Below are positions 42,573-51,422 of a stretch of DNA of 64,000 bases, in pieces. Each line of letters starts with the position of its first letter. The stretch's first letter is position 1. Origin of the DNA: Anaerolineae bacterium (GTDB lineage: Bacteria; Chloroflexota; Anaerolineae; Aggregatilineales; Phototrophicaceae); NCBI GenBank assembly GCA_017303635.1, contig JAFLCG010000004.1, forward strand, positions 62,001 to 126,000. The letters are read 5' to 3'. The notes beneath the pieces are model-generated. The model was given only the letters and a program-made list of their open reading frames with translations. It did not search any database and was not told where the DNA came from. Position numbers and translations under genes: made by a program.

Positions 42573-44918
42573 TTACTGAACCTGTGCCGTTGCAACGAAA
42601 GCGCGCTCCACGGGCGTCACGTCCCCCTCAATCAGGAGGGTACCCTGCAGAGGCAGATCCGCCGAAGAAGTGCCGACCATCACCGTGACTGGCCCCGGCG
42701 CGACCACACATTGATCAGCGGCATTGATGAAGGCCAGCAGCCGCACCGGCAGCGTAAAGGTCACGGTGCGGGTCTGCCCCGGCGGGACAGTCACGCGCTG
42801 GAAGGCCTTGAGTTCCTTCAGCGGGCGGGTGATTCCCGTCACCAATTGGTGCGTATACACTTGAACGACCTCATCACCTTCGCGTGCGCCCGTATTGGTC
42901 ACATCCACCTGAACCGTAAACGAGTCCTGAGCCTGGGCGCGCTCGCTGACACGCAGGTTGGAGACTTCGAAGGTGGTATAGCTCAGACCAAAACCAAAGG
43001 GATACAGCGGCTTGACCGAGGTTTCGACATAGTCAGTCTTCCAGTGCGAACGTCCGCCGGAAGGCCGATGGCTGTAAAAGACCGGAATCTGTCCAACATG
43101 CCGGGGGAAGCTGATCGGCAGCTTGCCGCCGGGGTTGGCATCCCCGAACAGGACATCCTTGATGGCGGCGGCCCCTTCTTCCGAGGGGAACCAGCATTCG
43201 AGGATGGCCGGGATTTGTTCCGCCATCCAGCCCAGGGTGATGGGGCGACCGTTCACCAACAGCAGCACCACCGGCGTCCCGGTGTCATAAATCGCCTTGA
43301 CCAGATCGGCCTGGACACCGGGCAGATCCAGCACCGCCCGGTCGCGGGCTTCGCCCGAGGTGCAATCATCCGTCAATCCGGCTTTATCCCCGACGACGAC
43401 GATAGCCACTTCGGCCTTCTTCGCCGCTTCAACTGCCTCGGCAAAACCGGCCTTGGATTCATCGCGCACGTCACAACCCCGGGCGTAATGAATTTCCATA
43501 TCCAGGTCATCCGCCGATTTGAAAGCCGTCAGAATGCTTTGGGTGACGATGAAATCCTCCACCGTGACGACACTCCCGGTCGCGGACATGCCGAAGGGGT
43601 TATTGCCGTGGGTCATTTCGACCAGGGTTTCCAGATGGGCAGGATAGGCATAGTCGCCAAACAGGTTGCGAATGCTATCCGCGTTCGGGCCGATGACGGC
43701 AACCGAGCGCAGCGTCTTAGGCAGCGGCAGCAGCCCACCCTCATTCCTCAGCAGTACCATTGAGTTTGTCGCCAACTGACGCGCCAGCTTCCGCTGATCC
43801 GGTGTGTCAAAGACGACGGTGCTTTCCTCGACATACGGGTTCTCAAACAAGCCCAGGCTGAACTTCTGTTTGAGCAGGCGCAATACCGATTGGTCGATGA
43901 GTTCCAGCGGCACCTGCCCGGCTTCGACCGCCTTGACCAAATCGGCGTTATACGCGCGGGTCGAAGGCAGTTCGACGTCCAGTCCCGCGGCCAGCGCCAG
44001 GTGCGCCGCTCCGACGTTATCCGCCGTGATGTGGTGGTAATCCGCCAACTGATTGATGGCAAAGTAATCCGCAACCACCGTGCCGTCGAAGCCCCATTCC
44101 CCGCGCAGCAGGTCGGTCAACAGCCACTTATTCGCCCCGCAGGGAATCCCATCAATCTCATGATAGCCGTTCATGATCGAAGCCAATCCAGCTTCGCGGA
44201 CGGCTGCTTCAAAGGGATAGAGATAAATTTCGCGCAGTTCACGCGGCATGATGTGCGGCGGTGCCCAGTTCATCCCGCCTTCGGACATGCTGTAGCCGAC
44301 GAAGTGCTTCCCCGTCGCCACCACGCCGTTCGCCAGATTCGGCCCCTGGATACCGCGCACATAGGCCATGCCCATCTGGGCGATCAGGTACGGGTCTTCC
44401 CCGAAAGTTTCCTCAACGCGCCCCCAGCGGGCATCGCGGGCCACATCCAGCACCGGGGCCAGCGCGTGATGCCCACCGACCGAGCGCATCTGCTGGCGGA
44501 TGACATCCCCCATCGCTTCCACCAGTTCGGGTTGCCAGGTGCTGGCGACGCCAATCGCCTGCGGGAAGACCGTTGCCCCCCGCGCCATATACCCGGAGCA
44601 GCATTCCTCATGCACTACCGCCGGGATGCCCAACCGGGTATTCTCCTGCAACCACTTCTGGATACTGTTGGCGAGCGCCGCGCTCTCGGTCGGGGTGACA
44701 TTGCTGGCCCCGCCGATGCGGGTGATATGCCCGACGCCATCCGGCATGAGAGTCTTGGCCTTCGCGCTGTCAAGTTTGACGCCATCGAGCAGGGTGTATA
44801 CCCACCAACTGCCGAGCTGGGCCACTTTTTCCACCAGCGTCATCCGTCCCAGCAAATCCGCCGCGCGCTCATCCACCGGACGGGTGGCATCTTGAAACAG
44901 CAATGCATCACGAACCAT
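42573..44918 (-). CDS. Glycoside hydrolase family 3 beta-glucosidase
   Basis: 781 residues from the ATG at 44918 (MVRDALLFQDATRP), which has AAAGGA eight bases upstream; the start at 44942 would overlap the permease gene. GH3 elements: GRMTLVEKVAQLGS, ATGKHFVGYS, GFDGTVVADYFAINQL with the likely nucleophile Asp, RDRAVLDLPGVQADLVKAIYD and the C-terminal fibronectin-III-like domain (YETSVKPLYPFGFGLSYTTF). No signal peptide, so cytoplasmic: it should split imported beta-glucosides or beta-xylosides. Last gene of the LacI-controlled sugar operon. Confidence 0.93.
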   Translation of the reverse strand: MVRDALLFQDATRPVDERAADLLGRMTLVEKVAQLGSWWVYTLLDGVKLDSAKAKTLMPDGVGHITRIGGASNVTPTESAALANSIQKWLQENTRLGIPAVVHEECCSGYMARGATVFPQAIGVASTWQPELVEAMGDVIRQQMRSVGGHHALAPVLDVARDARWGRVEETFGEDPYLIAQMGMAYVRGIQGPNLANGVVATGKHFVGYSMSEGGMNWAPPHIMPRELREIYLYPFEAAVREAGLASIMNGYHEIDGIPCGANKWLLTDLLRGEWGFDGTVVADYFAINQLADYHHITADNVGAAHLALAAGLDVELPSTRAYNADLVKAVEAGQVPLELIDQSVLRLLKQKFSLGLFENPYVEESTVVFDTPDQRKLARQLATNSMVLLRNEGGLLPLPKTLRSVAVIGPNADSIRNLFGDYAYPAHLETLVEMTHGNNPFGMSATGSVVTVEDFIVTQSILTAFKSADDLDMEIHYARGCDVRDESKAGFAEAVEAAKKAEVAIVVVGDKAGLTDDCTSGEARDRAVLDLPGVQADLVKAIYDTGTPVVLLLVNGRPITLGWMAEQIPAILECWFPSEEGAAAIKDVLFGDANPGGKLPISFPRHVGQIPVFYSHRPSGGRSHWKTDYVETSVKPLYPFGFGLSYTTFEVSNLRVSERAQAQDSFTVQVDVTNTGAREGDEVVQVYTHQLVTGITRPLKELKAFQRVTVPPGQTRTVTFTLPVRLLAFINAADQCVVAPGPVTVMVGTSSADLPLQGTLLIEGDVTPVERAFVATAQVQ

Positions 44919-44922
44919 GAGC

Positions 44923-45810
44923 TTATCCTTTGAGTTCGCCACCTGTCAGCCCGGTGACAATGTACTTCTGGGTAAAGATGTAGAACAAAACTGCCGGGAT
45001 CATCAGGATCGAGACAAAGGCCATCACCCGGCCCCAATCCGTGCCGTATTGCCCCTGAAACTGCATGATACCCAGCGGCAGCGGCCATTTCGAGTCATCA
45101 GTCAGGATGAGCAGCGGCAGGAAGTACTCGTTCCACGAAACGATGGTCTGTAAGACCACAATCGCACCCAGCGCCGGACGGGCCAGCGGCAGCAGCACAT
45201 ACCAGAAAAAGCCAAGTGTACCGCAACCATCGATATATGACGCATCTTCCAATTCTGCTGGTATGGCGCGGAAGAAGCCGCGCAAAATCAGGGTGCTGCC
45301 GGGGATGCCAAAGGCCACCAGCGGCAGGATGATCCCCAGATGATTGTCGATCAGCCCTAGGTTACGAACCTGGATGAACACGGGCAAAAAGGCCACCGTC
45401 AGCGGAAAGAGCAGCCCCAGCGTGAAGTAATTGAACAGCAGATCCCGACCGGGGAAATCCAGGCGGGCGAAGACGAAGGCCAGCAGGCTGGAGAAGAACA
45501 CCGTCCCCAGCGTCGTACCGCCGACGATCAACAGGCTGTTGCCCAGTTGCCGCCAGAACAACTCACTGACCAGGATACCGCCGTAGTTTTCCCAGCGGGC
45601 CACCGCGGGCAGCCCGAACGGCTCGGCAAAAATCTCGCCGGTGGTTTTCAGGCCGCCCAGCACGGCTACCGTGATTGGCCCGATAATCAGGAAAGCCAGT
45701 GCCGAGAGGATCGTATATTGGAAAATGCGGCGCAGGATCAACTCGCGTGTAATCGCCTGCTTATTGACGCGGGCAGGCGCCCGGACGGCGCTGGTAGCCA
45801 TGGCACTCAT
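44923..45810 (-). CDS. Carbohydrate ABC transporter permease, MalG type
   Basis: 295 residues, six TM helices. The EAA loop is ELEDASYIDGCGTLGFFWYVLLPLARPALG, the ATPase-contact site. Layout and length match MalG-type CUT1 permeases. Start ATG with GAGG upstream. It follows the MalF-type gene with a 15-base gap and is followed by the GH3 gene 4 bases past its stop. Confidence 0.93.
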   Translation of the reverse strand: MSAMATSAVRAPARVNKQAITRELILRRIFQYTILSALAFLIIGPITVAVLGGLKTTGEIFAEPFGLPAVARWENYGGILVSELFWRQLGNSLLIVGGTTLGTVFFSSLLAFVFARLDFPGRDLLFNYFTLGLLFPLTVAFLPVFIQVRNLGLIDNHLGIILPLVAFGIPGSTLILRGFFRAIPAELEDASYIDGCGTLGFFWYVLLPLARPALGAIVVLQTIVSWNEYFLPLLILTDDSKWPLPLGIMQFQGQYGTDWGRVMAFVSILMIPAVLFYIFTQKYIVTGLTGGELKG

Positions 45811-45825
45811 ATCAAAAGCCTCGCT

Positions 45826-46782
45826 TTATTCCACGGCACCCGCGTAGTCGCGGTGCATAATCGTGCGTTGGTAACCGACAGAGAAGATCAGGCAGACTGC
45901 AAAAATGATGACCGCGATGGCGCTGCCATAGCCCAGGTTGAAGCTCTTGATGCCAAAGCGATACATATAGGTCGCCAGGACGTGAGTGGCATTGGCTGGC
46001 CCGCCCGCTGTCAGCACCCAGATCAGCACAAACTGGTTGAGCGACCCCAGCACTGATAGATAAATGGTCAGGCGGATGGTGGGGGCCATCATCGGGAAGG
46101 TGATGAAGCGCAGCACCTGCCACTCGCTCGCGCCATCAATCCGGGCAGCTTCCTCAATCTCGCTGGAAACCTGTTGCAAACTCGCCATGTACAGGATCAT
46201 GTGCAGGCCGAAGTACTTCCACGTAATCACGGCGAAGACGGCATAGAGCGCCAGATTACGGTCAGCCAACCAGGTGATCGGCTCATAGCCGGGGATGATC
46301 GTGCCAAAGATGGTATTGAACATGCCATTCTGGTGATAGACGAACCCCCAGATGATGGCGGTAATCACTTCTGAAAAAACATAAGGTAGAAAGAAAATAC
46401 TGCGAAAGATCATCCGGCCCGGCAGTTTACGCCCAATCGTCACCGAGAGGATCAGCGCCAGCGGCAGTTGAACGACCAGCGACAGCACCGTGATGATCAG
46501 GCTGTGGGTGATCGCCTGCTGAAAGACATCGTGGTTAAAGGCCTGCACATAATTTTCAAGCCCGCGGAAATCCGTCGGCACGCCCAGGCCATTCCACTTA
46601 AACAGGCTGAAGTAACCGGCCTGGAAAATGGGCCAGATCAAAAAGAGGGTATAGATGATGGCACCGGGGATGACGAACAGGCCAATCGTCAGCAGTTGCT
46701 CCCGGGTGGTCCGGGGTCGATTTCTGCCCGCTGGGCGCTGCGGCGGCAACACACGGAAGCGCTGACCGGCAATACTGGACAT
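45826..46782 (-). CDS. Carbohydrate ABC transporter permease, MalF type
   Basis: 318 residues, six TM helices. EAA loop EIEEAARIDGASEWQVLRFITFPMM. A basic N-terminus (RVLPPQRPAGRNRPRTTREQ) precedes the first TM. CUT1-type partner of the MalG-type subunit. The gap to the binding-protein stop holds two short palindromes (46833-46884). Confidence 0.93.
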   Translation of the reverse strand: MSSIAGQRFRVLPPQRPAGRNRPRTTREQLLTIGLFVIPGAIIYTLFLIWPIFQAGYFSLFKWNGLGVPTDFRGLENYVQAFNHDVFQQAITHSLIITVLSLVVQLPLALILSVTIGRKLPGRMIFRSIFFLPYVFSEVITAIIWGFVYHQNGMFNTIFGTIIPGYEPITWLADRNLALYAVFAVITWKYFGLHMILYMASLQQVSSEIEEAARIDGASEWQVLRFITFPMMAPTIRLTIYLSVLGSLNQFVLIWVLTAGGPANATHVLATYMYRFGIKSFNLGYGSAIAVIIFAVCLIFSVGYQRTIMHRDYAGAVE

Positions 46783-46832
46783 GGCACTTTCCTCAATTCA
46801 AAACACACAGTCGTGCGGCAGTCTGAGCACAG

Positions 46833-46884
46833 GGCGACCCGCTGGGTCGCCCAATTTGTAAGGGCGCACCGTTGTGCGCCCCTA
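46833..46884. repeat. Two short palindromes (GGGCGACCC and GGGCGCAC types)
   Basis: GGGCGACCC-gct-GGGTCGCCC (46833-46853) and AGGGCGCAC-cgtt-GTGCGCCCCTA (46861-46884), between the binding-protein gene and the MalF-type gene. They may lower downstream expression or act as repeats only. Confidence 0.7.
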
Positions 46885-46895
46885 TGAACGAACCG

Positions 46896-48170
46896 CTACA
46901 GCTCCATCGAGGCAACGTCTTCGATAGACTGCGCTGCTTCTTCCGGAGTCAGAACACCGTTGAACAAACCATCGACCGCATCCAGAACCGCCTGGGCCAC
47001 AGCGGGCGGCAGGAATTGGTCGTAGTAGGATTGATAGTAGCTGGCGTTGTTACGGAAGCCCAAGATCGTCTGCATCAGCGGATCCGTCACGCCGGCTTCA
47101 GCCTCAGCCACCGTCGGCAGCGTCCCCATCACTTCGACATGGGTCGCCTGAACTTCGGCGCTGGTGAAGTACTTCAGGAAATCAATGGCTGCATCCGGAG
47201 CATTGACGCCCACGGCGATGCCATCACCACCACCCAGAACATCCGAGGGGGTACCCAGACCACCTTCGACTGCCGGGAAGGGGAACCAGGCCAGCTTGTC
47301 GCCAATGCCTTCGCCGCTGGTGCTGTTACCGCGCTGGACTCCCGGTGCCCACTGGCCCATCAGTTCCATGGCAGCGGTGCCATTACCGACGGCAGCAGCT
47401 TCATCACCATAAGTCTGGCCGAGGAAACCTTCCTGGAAGGGTTCGAGGGCGATCAGTTGGTTGAGCAGTTCACCAGCCTGGACGAACGGTGCATCAGCGA
47501 AGGAACCCTGACGGGTATAAGCTGCTTCAAAGGTTGCCTGACCGCCGGTGCGGATCGCCAGGTAGACCCACCAGAAGTGACCCGGCCATTTGTCTTTCTG
47601 ACCCAGCGCGATGGGGGTGATGCCCGCATCCTTCAACTGCTGGACGACGCCCAGGAATTCGTCCCAGGTAGCCGGCAGTTCAGTGATGCCAGCCTGTTCG
47701 AACAGTTCAGTGTTGTACCAGAAGCCGACCGCGCCGAAGTTCCACGGTGCGCCGTAGTAACCATCCTCATACTTGAACAGGTTGAGGGCCGCCTGGGCGC
47801 TGAAGGAATTCTGCCAGGCACCGCCATCCGCCGTCAGTTCCGGGGTAATGTCACGGAGCAGGCCCGCCGAAGCATAGTTCCACAGCACACCACCACCCCA
47901 GCTCTGGAACAGATCCGGCGGATCGCCAGCCTGCATCACCGTCGCCAGGCGTTCCTTGAAGGCTTCATTTTCCAGGCTGGTGATTTCGATGGTCACGTTC
48001 GGGTTAGCTGCCATGAAGTCATTGGCAACCTGTTCCATGTGGACGGGGAATTCGGCGGGGGTAGTAACGATGTGCCACCAGCGCACCACAACATTTTCCT
48101 GAGCAGCGGCAGCGCTGACCGACAGCAGAGCAATCAAAAGCGTTAGCATGAGCCATTTACGGGCGTTCAT
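46896..48170 (-). CDS. Extracellular sugar-binding protein (ABC, CUT1 type)
   Basis: 424 residues. Signal peptide WLMLTLLIALLSVSAAAAQ, no lipobox Cys. Binding-protein pattern: VVRWWHIVTTPAEFPVHMEQVANDFMAANPNVTIEI, FQSWGGGVLWNYASAGLLRDIT, and AAVGNGTAAMELMGQWAPG typical of solute-binding family 1. First gene of the operon, with GAGGAG upstream of the ATG, and a LacI-type operator 36 bases before the start. Substrate likely a beta-linked oligosaccharide given the GH3 enzyme. Confidence 0.92.
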   Translation of the reverse strand: MNARKWLMLTLLIALLSVSAAAAQENVVVRWWHIVTTPAEFPVHMEQVANDFMAANPNVTIEITSLENEAFKERLATVMQAGDPPDLFQSWGGGVLWNYASAGLLRDITPELTADGGAWQNSFSAQAALNLFKYEDGYYGAPWNFGAVGFWYNTELFEQAGITELPATWDEFLGVVQQLKDAGITPIALGQKDKWPGHFWWVYLAIRTGGQATFEAAYTRQGSFADAPFVQAGELLNQLIALEPFQEGFLGQTYGDEAAAVGNGTAAMELMGQWAPGVQRGNSTSGEGIGDKLAWFPFPAVEGGLGTPSDVLGGGDGIAVGVNAPDAAIDFLKYFTSAEVQATHVEVMGTLPTVAEAEAGVTDPLMQTILGFRNNASYYQSYYDQFLPPAVAQAVLDAVDGLFNGVLTPEEAAQSIEDVASMEL

Positions 48171-48205
48171 TGAACTACTCCTCTAATACAGACTGATATT
48201 CAATC

Positions 48206-48221
48206 TTGCAAGCGTTTGCAA
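48206..48221. promoter_or_regulatory. LacI-family operator 1, upstream of the sugar-binding protein gene
   Basis: TTGCAAGCGTTTGCAA, a near-perfect palindrome with the central CG typical of LacI-family sites, 36 bases before the ATG at 48170. Confidence 0.85.
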
Positions 48222-48265
48222 ATCAGACATGAATAAATCGTCCAGCAGTCATCTCCTTTCCCGGT

Positions 48266-49309
48266 TTAGCCTGCGGGCGGCGCGCAGGACTCGCGGATAA
48301 CCAGTTCGGTCGAAAGCGTGACCCGCCGTGCATCTTTTTCCGGTGTATCAATCCGTTCCAGCAGCAGTCGCACTGCCACCTGCCCAATCTGGACCAGCGG
48401 TTGTCGCACGGTCGTGAGCCGGGGATACACCAGGGACGCCTGGGGAATATCATCAAAACCAATGATCGAAATATCGCCGGGAATACGCAGGCCCCGTTGA
48501 TGGGCCGCGTTCATCACCCCAATCGCCTCCAGATCATTGGAGGCAAAGATGGCGCTGGGCCGCTCGGCCAGGTTGAGCAGCTTCTGCGCCCCGGCATAAC
48601 CGCCGGTGGTGAGATAGTCGCCCATGACCGTCAGGTTTTCATCCAGCGGTATACGGTGATGTTGCAGGGCCGCCCGGTAGCCATCCAGGCGCTCGGTGGC
48701 GCTGCTCAACTCCAGATAGCCGGTGATGAACCCGATGCGCCGGTGCCCTAGCTTGATCAGATAGGTAGTGGCGTCATACGCCCCTTGCCAGTTGGTCGCA
48801 TCCACGCTGGGGCTGTTCGATGTGCTGTTGGTCTGGTCGATCAACACATAAGGGAAATCCTGGCGTGGCAGCGCCTGGATGTAGTTGGTCGTCACCAGCG
48901 GCACCAACAGGATCAGCCCGTCCACCAGGCCATTGGCAATCGTCTTGACGTAGAAGGCTTCTTTGCCGGGGTAACGGTGGGTGGTGTACAGCATCAGGTC
49001 CAGGCCGTGCTGTGCCAGTTCCTGGTCAATCCCGCTGACGATCTCGGTGATATAACCGTTATCAAGGCCGGGGGCCAGCAATCCGACGATATTGGAGCGT
49101 CCACCCGCCAGGCTGCGAGCCTGCAAATTCACCACATAGCCGAGCTTGTTAGCCGCTTCAACCACCCGCTCGCGCGTTTCCTCATTGACGAATTCGTAAC
49201 CGGAGAACACCCGAGACACTGTCGAATAGGAAACGCCCGCCGCCTTCGCCACATCCACGATGGTGACACTATTGGATACTTTTCGACGAGAAGGACGGGC
49301 GGTAGCCAT
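48266..49309 (-). CDS. LacI family transcriptional regulator
   Basis: 347 residues from the ATG at 49309 (MATARPSRRK). The headpiece VTIVDVAKAAGVSYSTVSRVFSGYEFVNEETRERVVEAA is the LacI HTH plus hinge; the C-terminal part is the periplasmic-binding-like ligand/dimer domain (VGLLAPGLDNGYITEIVSGI, RLDGYRAALQHHRIP, DISIIGFDDIPQASLVYPRLTTV). Three operators flank it, one upstream of the sugar-binding gene and two at its own promoter, so it represses itself and the sugar operon. Effector is unknown, likely the imported sugar. Confidence 0.93.
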   Translation of the reverse strand: MATARPSRRKVSNSVTIVDVAKAAGVSYSTVSRVFSGYEFVNEETRERVVEAANKLGYVVNLQARSLAGGRSNIVGLLAPGLDNGYITEIVSGIDQELAQHGLDLMLYTTHRYPGKEAFYVKTIANGLVDGLILLVPLVTTNYIQALPRQDFPYVLIDQTNSTSNSPSVDATNWQGAYDATTYLIKLGHRRIGFITGYLELSSATERLDGYRAALQHHRIPLDENLTVMGDYLTTGGYAGAQKLLNLAERPSAIFASNDLEAIGVMNAAHQRGLRIPGDISIIGFDDIPQASLVYPRLTTVRQPLVQIGQVAVRLLLERIDTPEKDARRVTLSTELVIRESCAPPAG

Positions 49310-49317
49310 AAGCAATC

Positions 49318-49333
49318 TTGCAATCGGTTGCAA
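49318..49333. promoter_or_regulatory. LacI-family operator 2, at the lacI-type gene start
   Basis: TTGCAATCGGTTGCAA, matching the other two sites with the central CG; 8 bases upstream of the regulator's ATG. Confidence 0.8.
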
Positions 49334-49403
49334 ATAAATCGGTCAAATAAACACAAGTACGGCCTGTAATTCAGGCGAAGCGTCACAAGTTTTGCAAATA
49401 ATC

Positions 49404-49419
49404 TTGCAAACGCTTTCAA
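49404..49419. promoter_or_regulatory. LacI-family operator 3
   Basis: TTGCAAACGCTTTCAA, with one half-site mismatch; 95-110 bases upstream of the regulator's ATG and between it and the endonuclease-like gene. Confidence 0.7.
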
Positions 49420-49458
49420 TTGGAGATTAACACACGATGAGCGCCTCTGTCAAGAAAC

Positions 49459-50502
49459 TCACGATTCCAGACTAATGACGCTCACCAGACCCAGGTGGTC
49501 AGAACCCAGCGGCGGAGCCTGCCAGGAGCGCAGCGCCCGCAGATCGTCGCTGTGGAAGATGTAGTCGATGCGAATGAGCGGCGGGACCCAGGCGGGCATC
49601 CCCCGCGCTGAACTGACCGGCCAACTCATGCCTGCCCCGCTCCCCGCTTCGCGGAAGCTATCCCGCATGATGGCGGTCAACTGCTGATACGTAGGTGTTT
49701 GATCGCTGGTGTTGAAGTCCCCACCGATGATGAACGGATACGACTCCTCCTGCAGATGATCGAGCAGGTTGGCGATCTGCCGGTTACGCAGTCGGTCATC
49801 GTAAGCCAGCGCCACATGCACGCCGAAGTGATTGGAAAGCCCAAATGGCAGGCTCAGGCGCGGCTGTTTGCGCCCCGGCCAGGCCATATGCACGTTATAG
49901 ACCGCAATCACCTGACCCTCCACGTCGATCAGGGCGCGAACCGGGCTGGGCGTATCAGGAATATCCAGGTCGACATAGGTGGTTTCGATGATGGGGTAGC
50001 GCGACAGGATCAGGTTGCCGCCCCAGCGCGAGTCATCGGACTGGGCCGCCTGATAGGGAAAGACATCCGCCAGGCGCGGCAGGCCATCAGTGGCGTAGGC
50101 TGGTGAAATCTCTTGCAGGAGCAGCACATCTGCGCCGGAACCCCGCAGCCAGTCTTCAAAGGCGGTCAGGTCGTGGTTATTGCCCCACACATTTTGCGTG
50201 AGCACCGTCAGGGTCGGGCCGGTGGAGACGGGCGCGGCCTTCGGTAGATAGGGCGCGAACCACAGTCCGCCCAGCGCCATCACCGGCAGCAGGCGCAGGG
50301 TCGGGCGGGGTTGGCGCATTAGCAACCCGATCAGCAGCAGGGGGATCAAGGGGAGAAAGACGACATAGGCGAAGGTGTTCAACAAGGAGAGCATCCAGAA
50401 CCGATCCCCGATGATGAACCGGACGAGCAGATAGCCCGCGATGGCGATCACGTACAGGTTGATGCCCCAACTGATGAGGCGGCTTCCGAAGGTGCGGCGC
50501 AT
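49459..50502 (-). CDS. Endonuclease/exonuclease/phosphatase-fold membrane protein
   Basis: 347 residues. Two or three N-terminal TM helices (LYVIAIAGYLLVRFIIG, FAYVVFLPLIPLLLIGLLM, LLPVMALGGLWFAPYL) precede an exported EEP domain: VLTQNVWGNNHDLTAF (N), DVLLLQEIS (E), YNVHMAWPGRK, FIIGGDFNTSDQTPTY (D-x-N), and GSDHLGLVSVI (D-H). Members hydrolyse phosphodiesters in nucleic acids, lipids or inositides; the TM anchor puts the domain outside. Substrate unknown. Not part of the sugar operon. Confidence 0.85.
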   Translation of the reverse strand: MRRTFGSRLISWGINLYVIAIAGYLLVRFIIGDRFWMLSLLNTFAYVVFLPLIPLLLIGLLMRQPRPTLRLLPVMALGGLWFAPYLPKAAPVSTGPTLTVLTQNVWGNNHDLTAFEDWLRGSGADVLLLQEISPAYATDGLPRLADVFPYQAAQSDDSRWGGNLILSRYPIIETTYVDLDIPDTPSPVRALIDVEGQVIAVYNVHMAWPGRKQPRLSLPFGLSNHFGVHVALAYDDRLRNRQIANLLDHLQEESYPFIIGGDFNTSDQTPTYQQLTAIMRDSFREAGSGAGMSWPVSSARGMPAWVPPLIRIDYIFHSDDLRALRSWQAPPLGSDHLGLVSVISLES

Positions 50503-50708
50503 GGATGACTCCTTACTCGCTTCAGCCTCCCCTTATACCGGCAGTGCCTTGCGCGGCGCTATCCCCCGGCAGCCCATCGGTGGGCAAGCGGTGGGTTTTT
50601 CTCGCTGCCCGACTACCATGCGCTACAATAGCTGACTGGCACGATGTCTACAGGCATCAACAAAATTCCGCTGATAACATCATCGCTTCGACATATATAG
50701 GGCAATCC

Positions 50709-51236
50709 ATGAACGGCGCACACGACAACATCCTCGCCAGCGGCATCGGCTTTAATGAAGCGGATCTGGCAGCCAACCGTGAAGGTCGCCTGAGCGAAAA
50801 GCAGGCGGAGAGGCTGCTGAAAGCGCGCCGCAATACCGTTCAGGGGATGGTAGGGATAATGGTGCTGCTGACAGTGATCCTGCTGCCTCTGGCGGTTCTG
50901 GGGCAGGCGCAAACCGGCAGCCCCCAGGTGAGCATCGTGATTGGGCTGGTGTGGCTGGGGTTGATGGGCCTGTTCCTGGCGATCATTCGGAGCGGCCAGG
51001 CGGTTCAGGCTGATGCATGGCGCGGGCAGGTAGAGATGGTGCGCGGTCCGGTGCAGTGTTATACCAGCAGCAGAGGTGAGAGCGGGACGCAGTACAATCT
51101 GCGGGTGAGGGATGTGACCTTCCATAAAGTAGATCGCGATGCCTATATCGCCTTCAAGCATTTGGATGCCTATATCATTTATTACACGCCGCAGAGCAAG
51201 CAAATCGTCGCTGCCGAACCGCTGGCGGGCGCGTGA
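50709..51236 (+). CDS. Small two-TM membrane protein of unknown function
   Basis: About 175 residues from the ATG at 50709 (MNGAHDNILAS). A cytoplasmic N-terminal helix (EADLAANREGRLSEKQAERLLKARR), two TM helices (GMVGIMVLLTVILLPLAVLG and IGLVWLGLMGLFLAIIR), and a C-terminal strand-rich part (VQCYTSSRGESGTQYNLRVRDVTF, AYIAFKHLDAYIIYYTPQSKQIV). No family is recognised. Monocistronic. Confidence 0.6.
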   Translation: MNGAHDNILASGIGFNEADLAANREGRLSEKQAERLLKARRNTVQGMVGIMVLLTVILLPLAVLGQAQTGSPQVSIVIGLVWLGLMGLFLAIIRSGQAVQADAWRGQVEMVRGPVQCYTSSRGESGTQYNLRVRDVTFHKVDRDAYIAFKHLDAYIIYYTPQSKQIVAAEPLAGA

Positions 51237-51422
51237 TGAGATTGATCTGCGGATAGAGCTGAAGCAGGTTCAGAGAATATTCGGATAAAGTGCTCAGCTG
51301 CAAGATAAGTTGAGCCAGTAAAATTAATAGGCATGAGCCAAAACGAGAGAGTAAATACATCCGCTTTGCCCGTCTGGCGTATACGGTGGCACAAGCCAGT
51401 GTGGCGCGTTACACACATCCCA

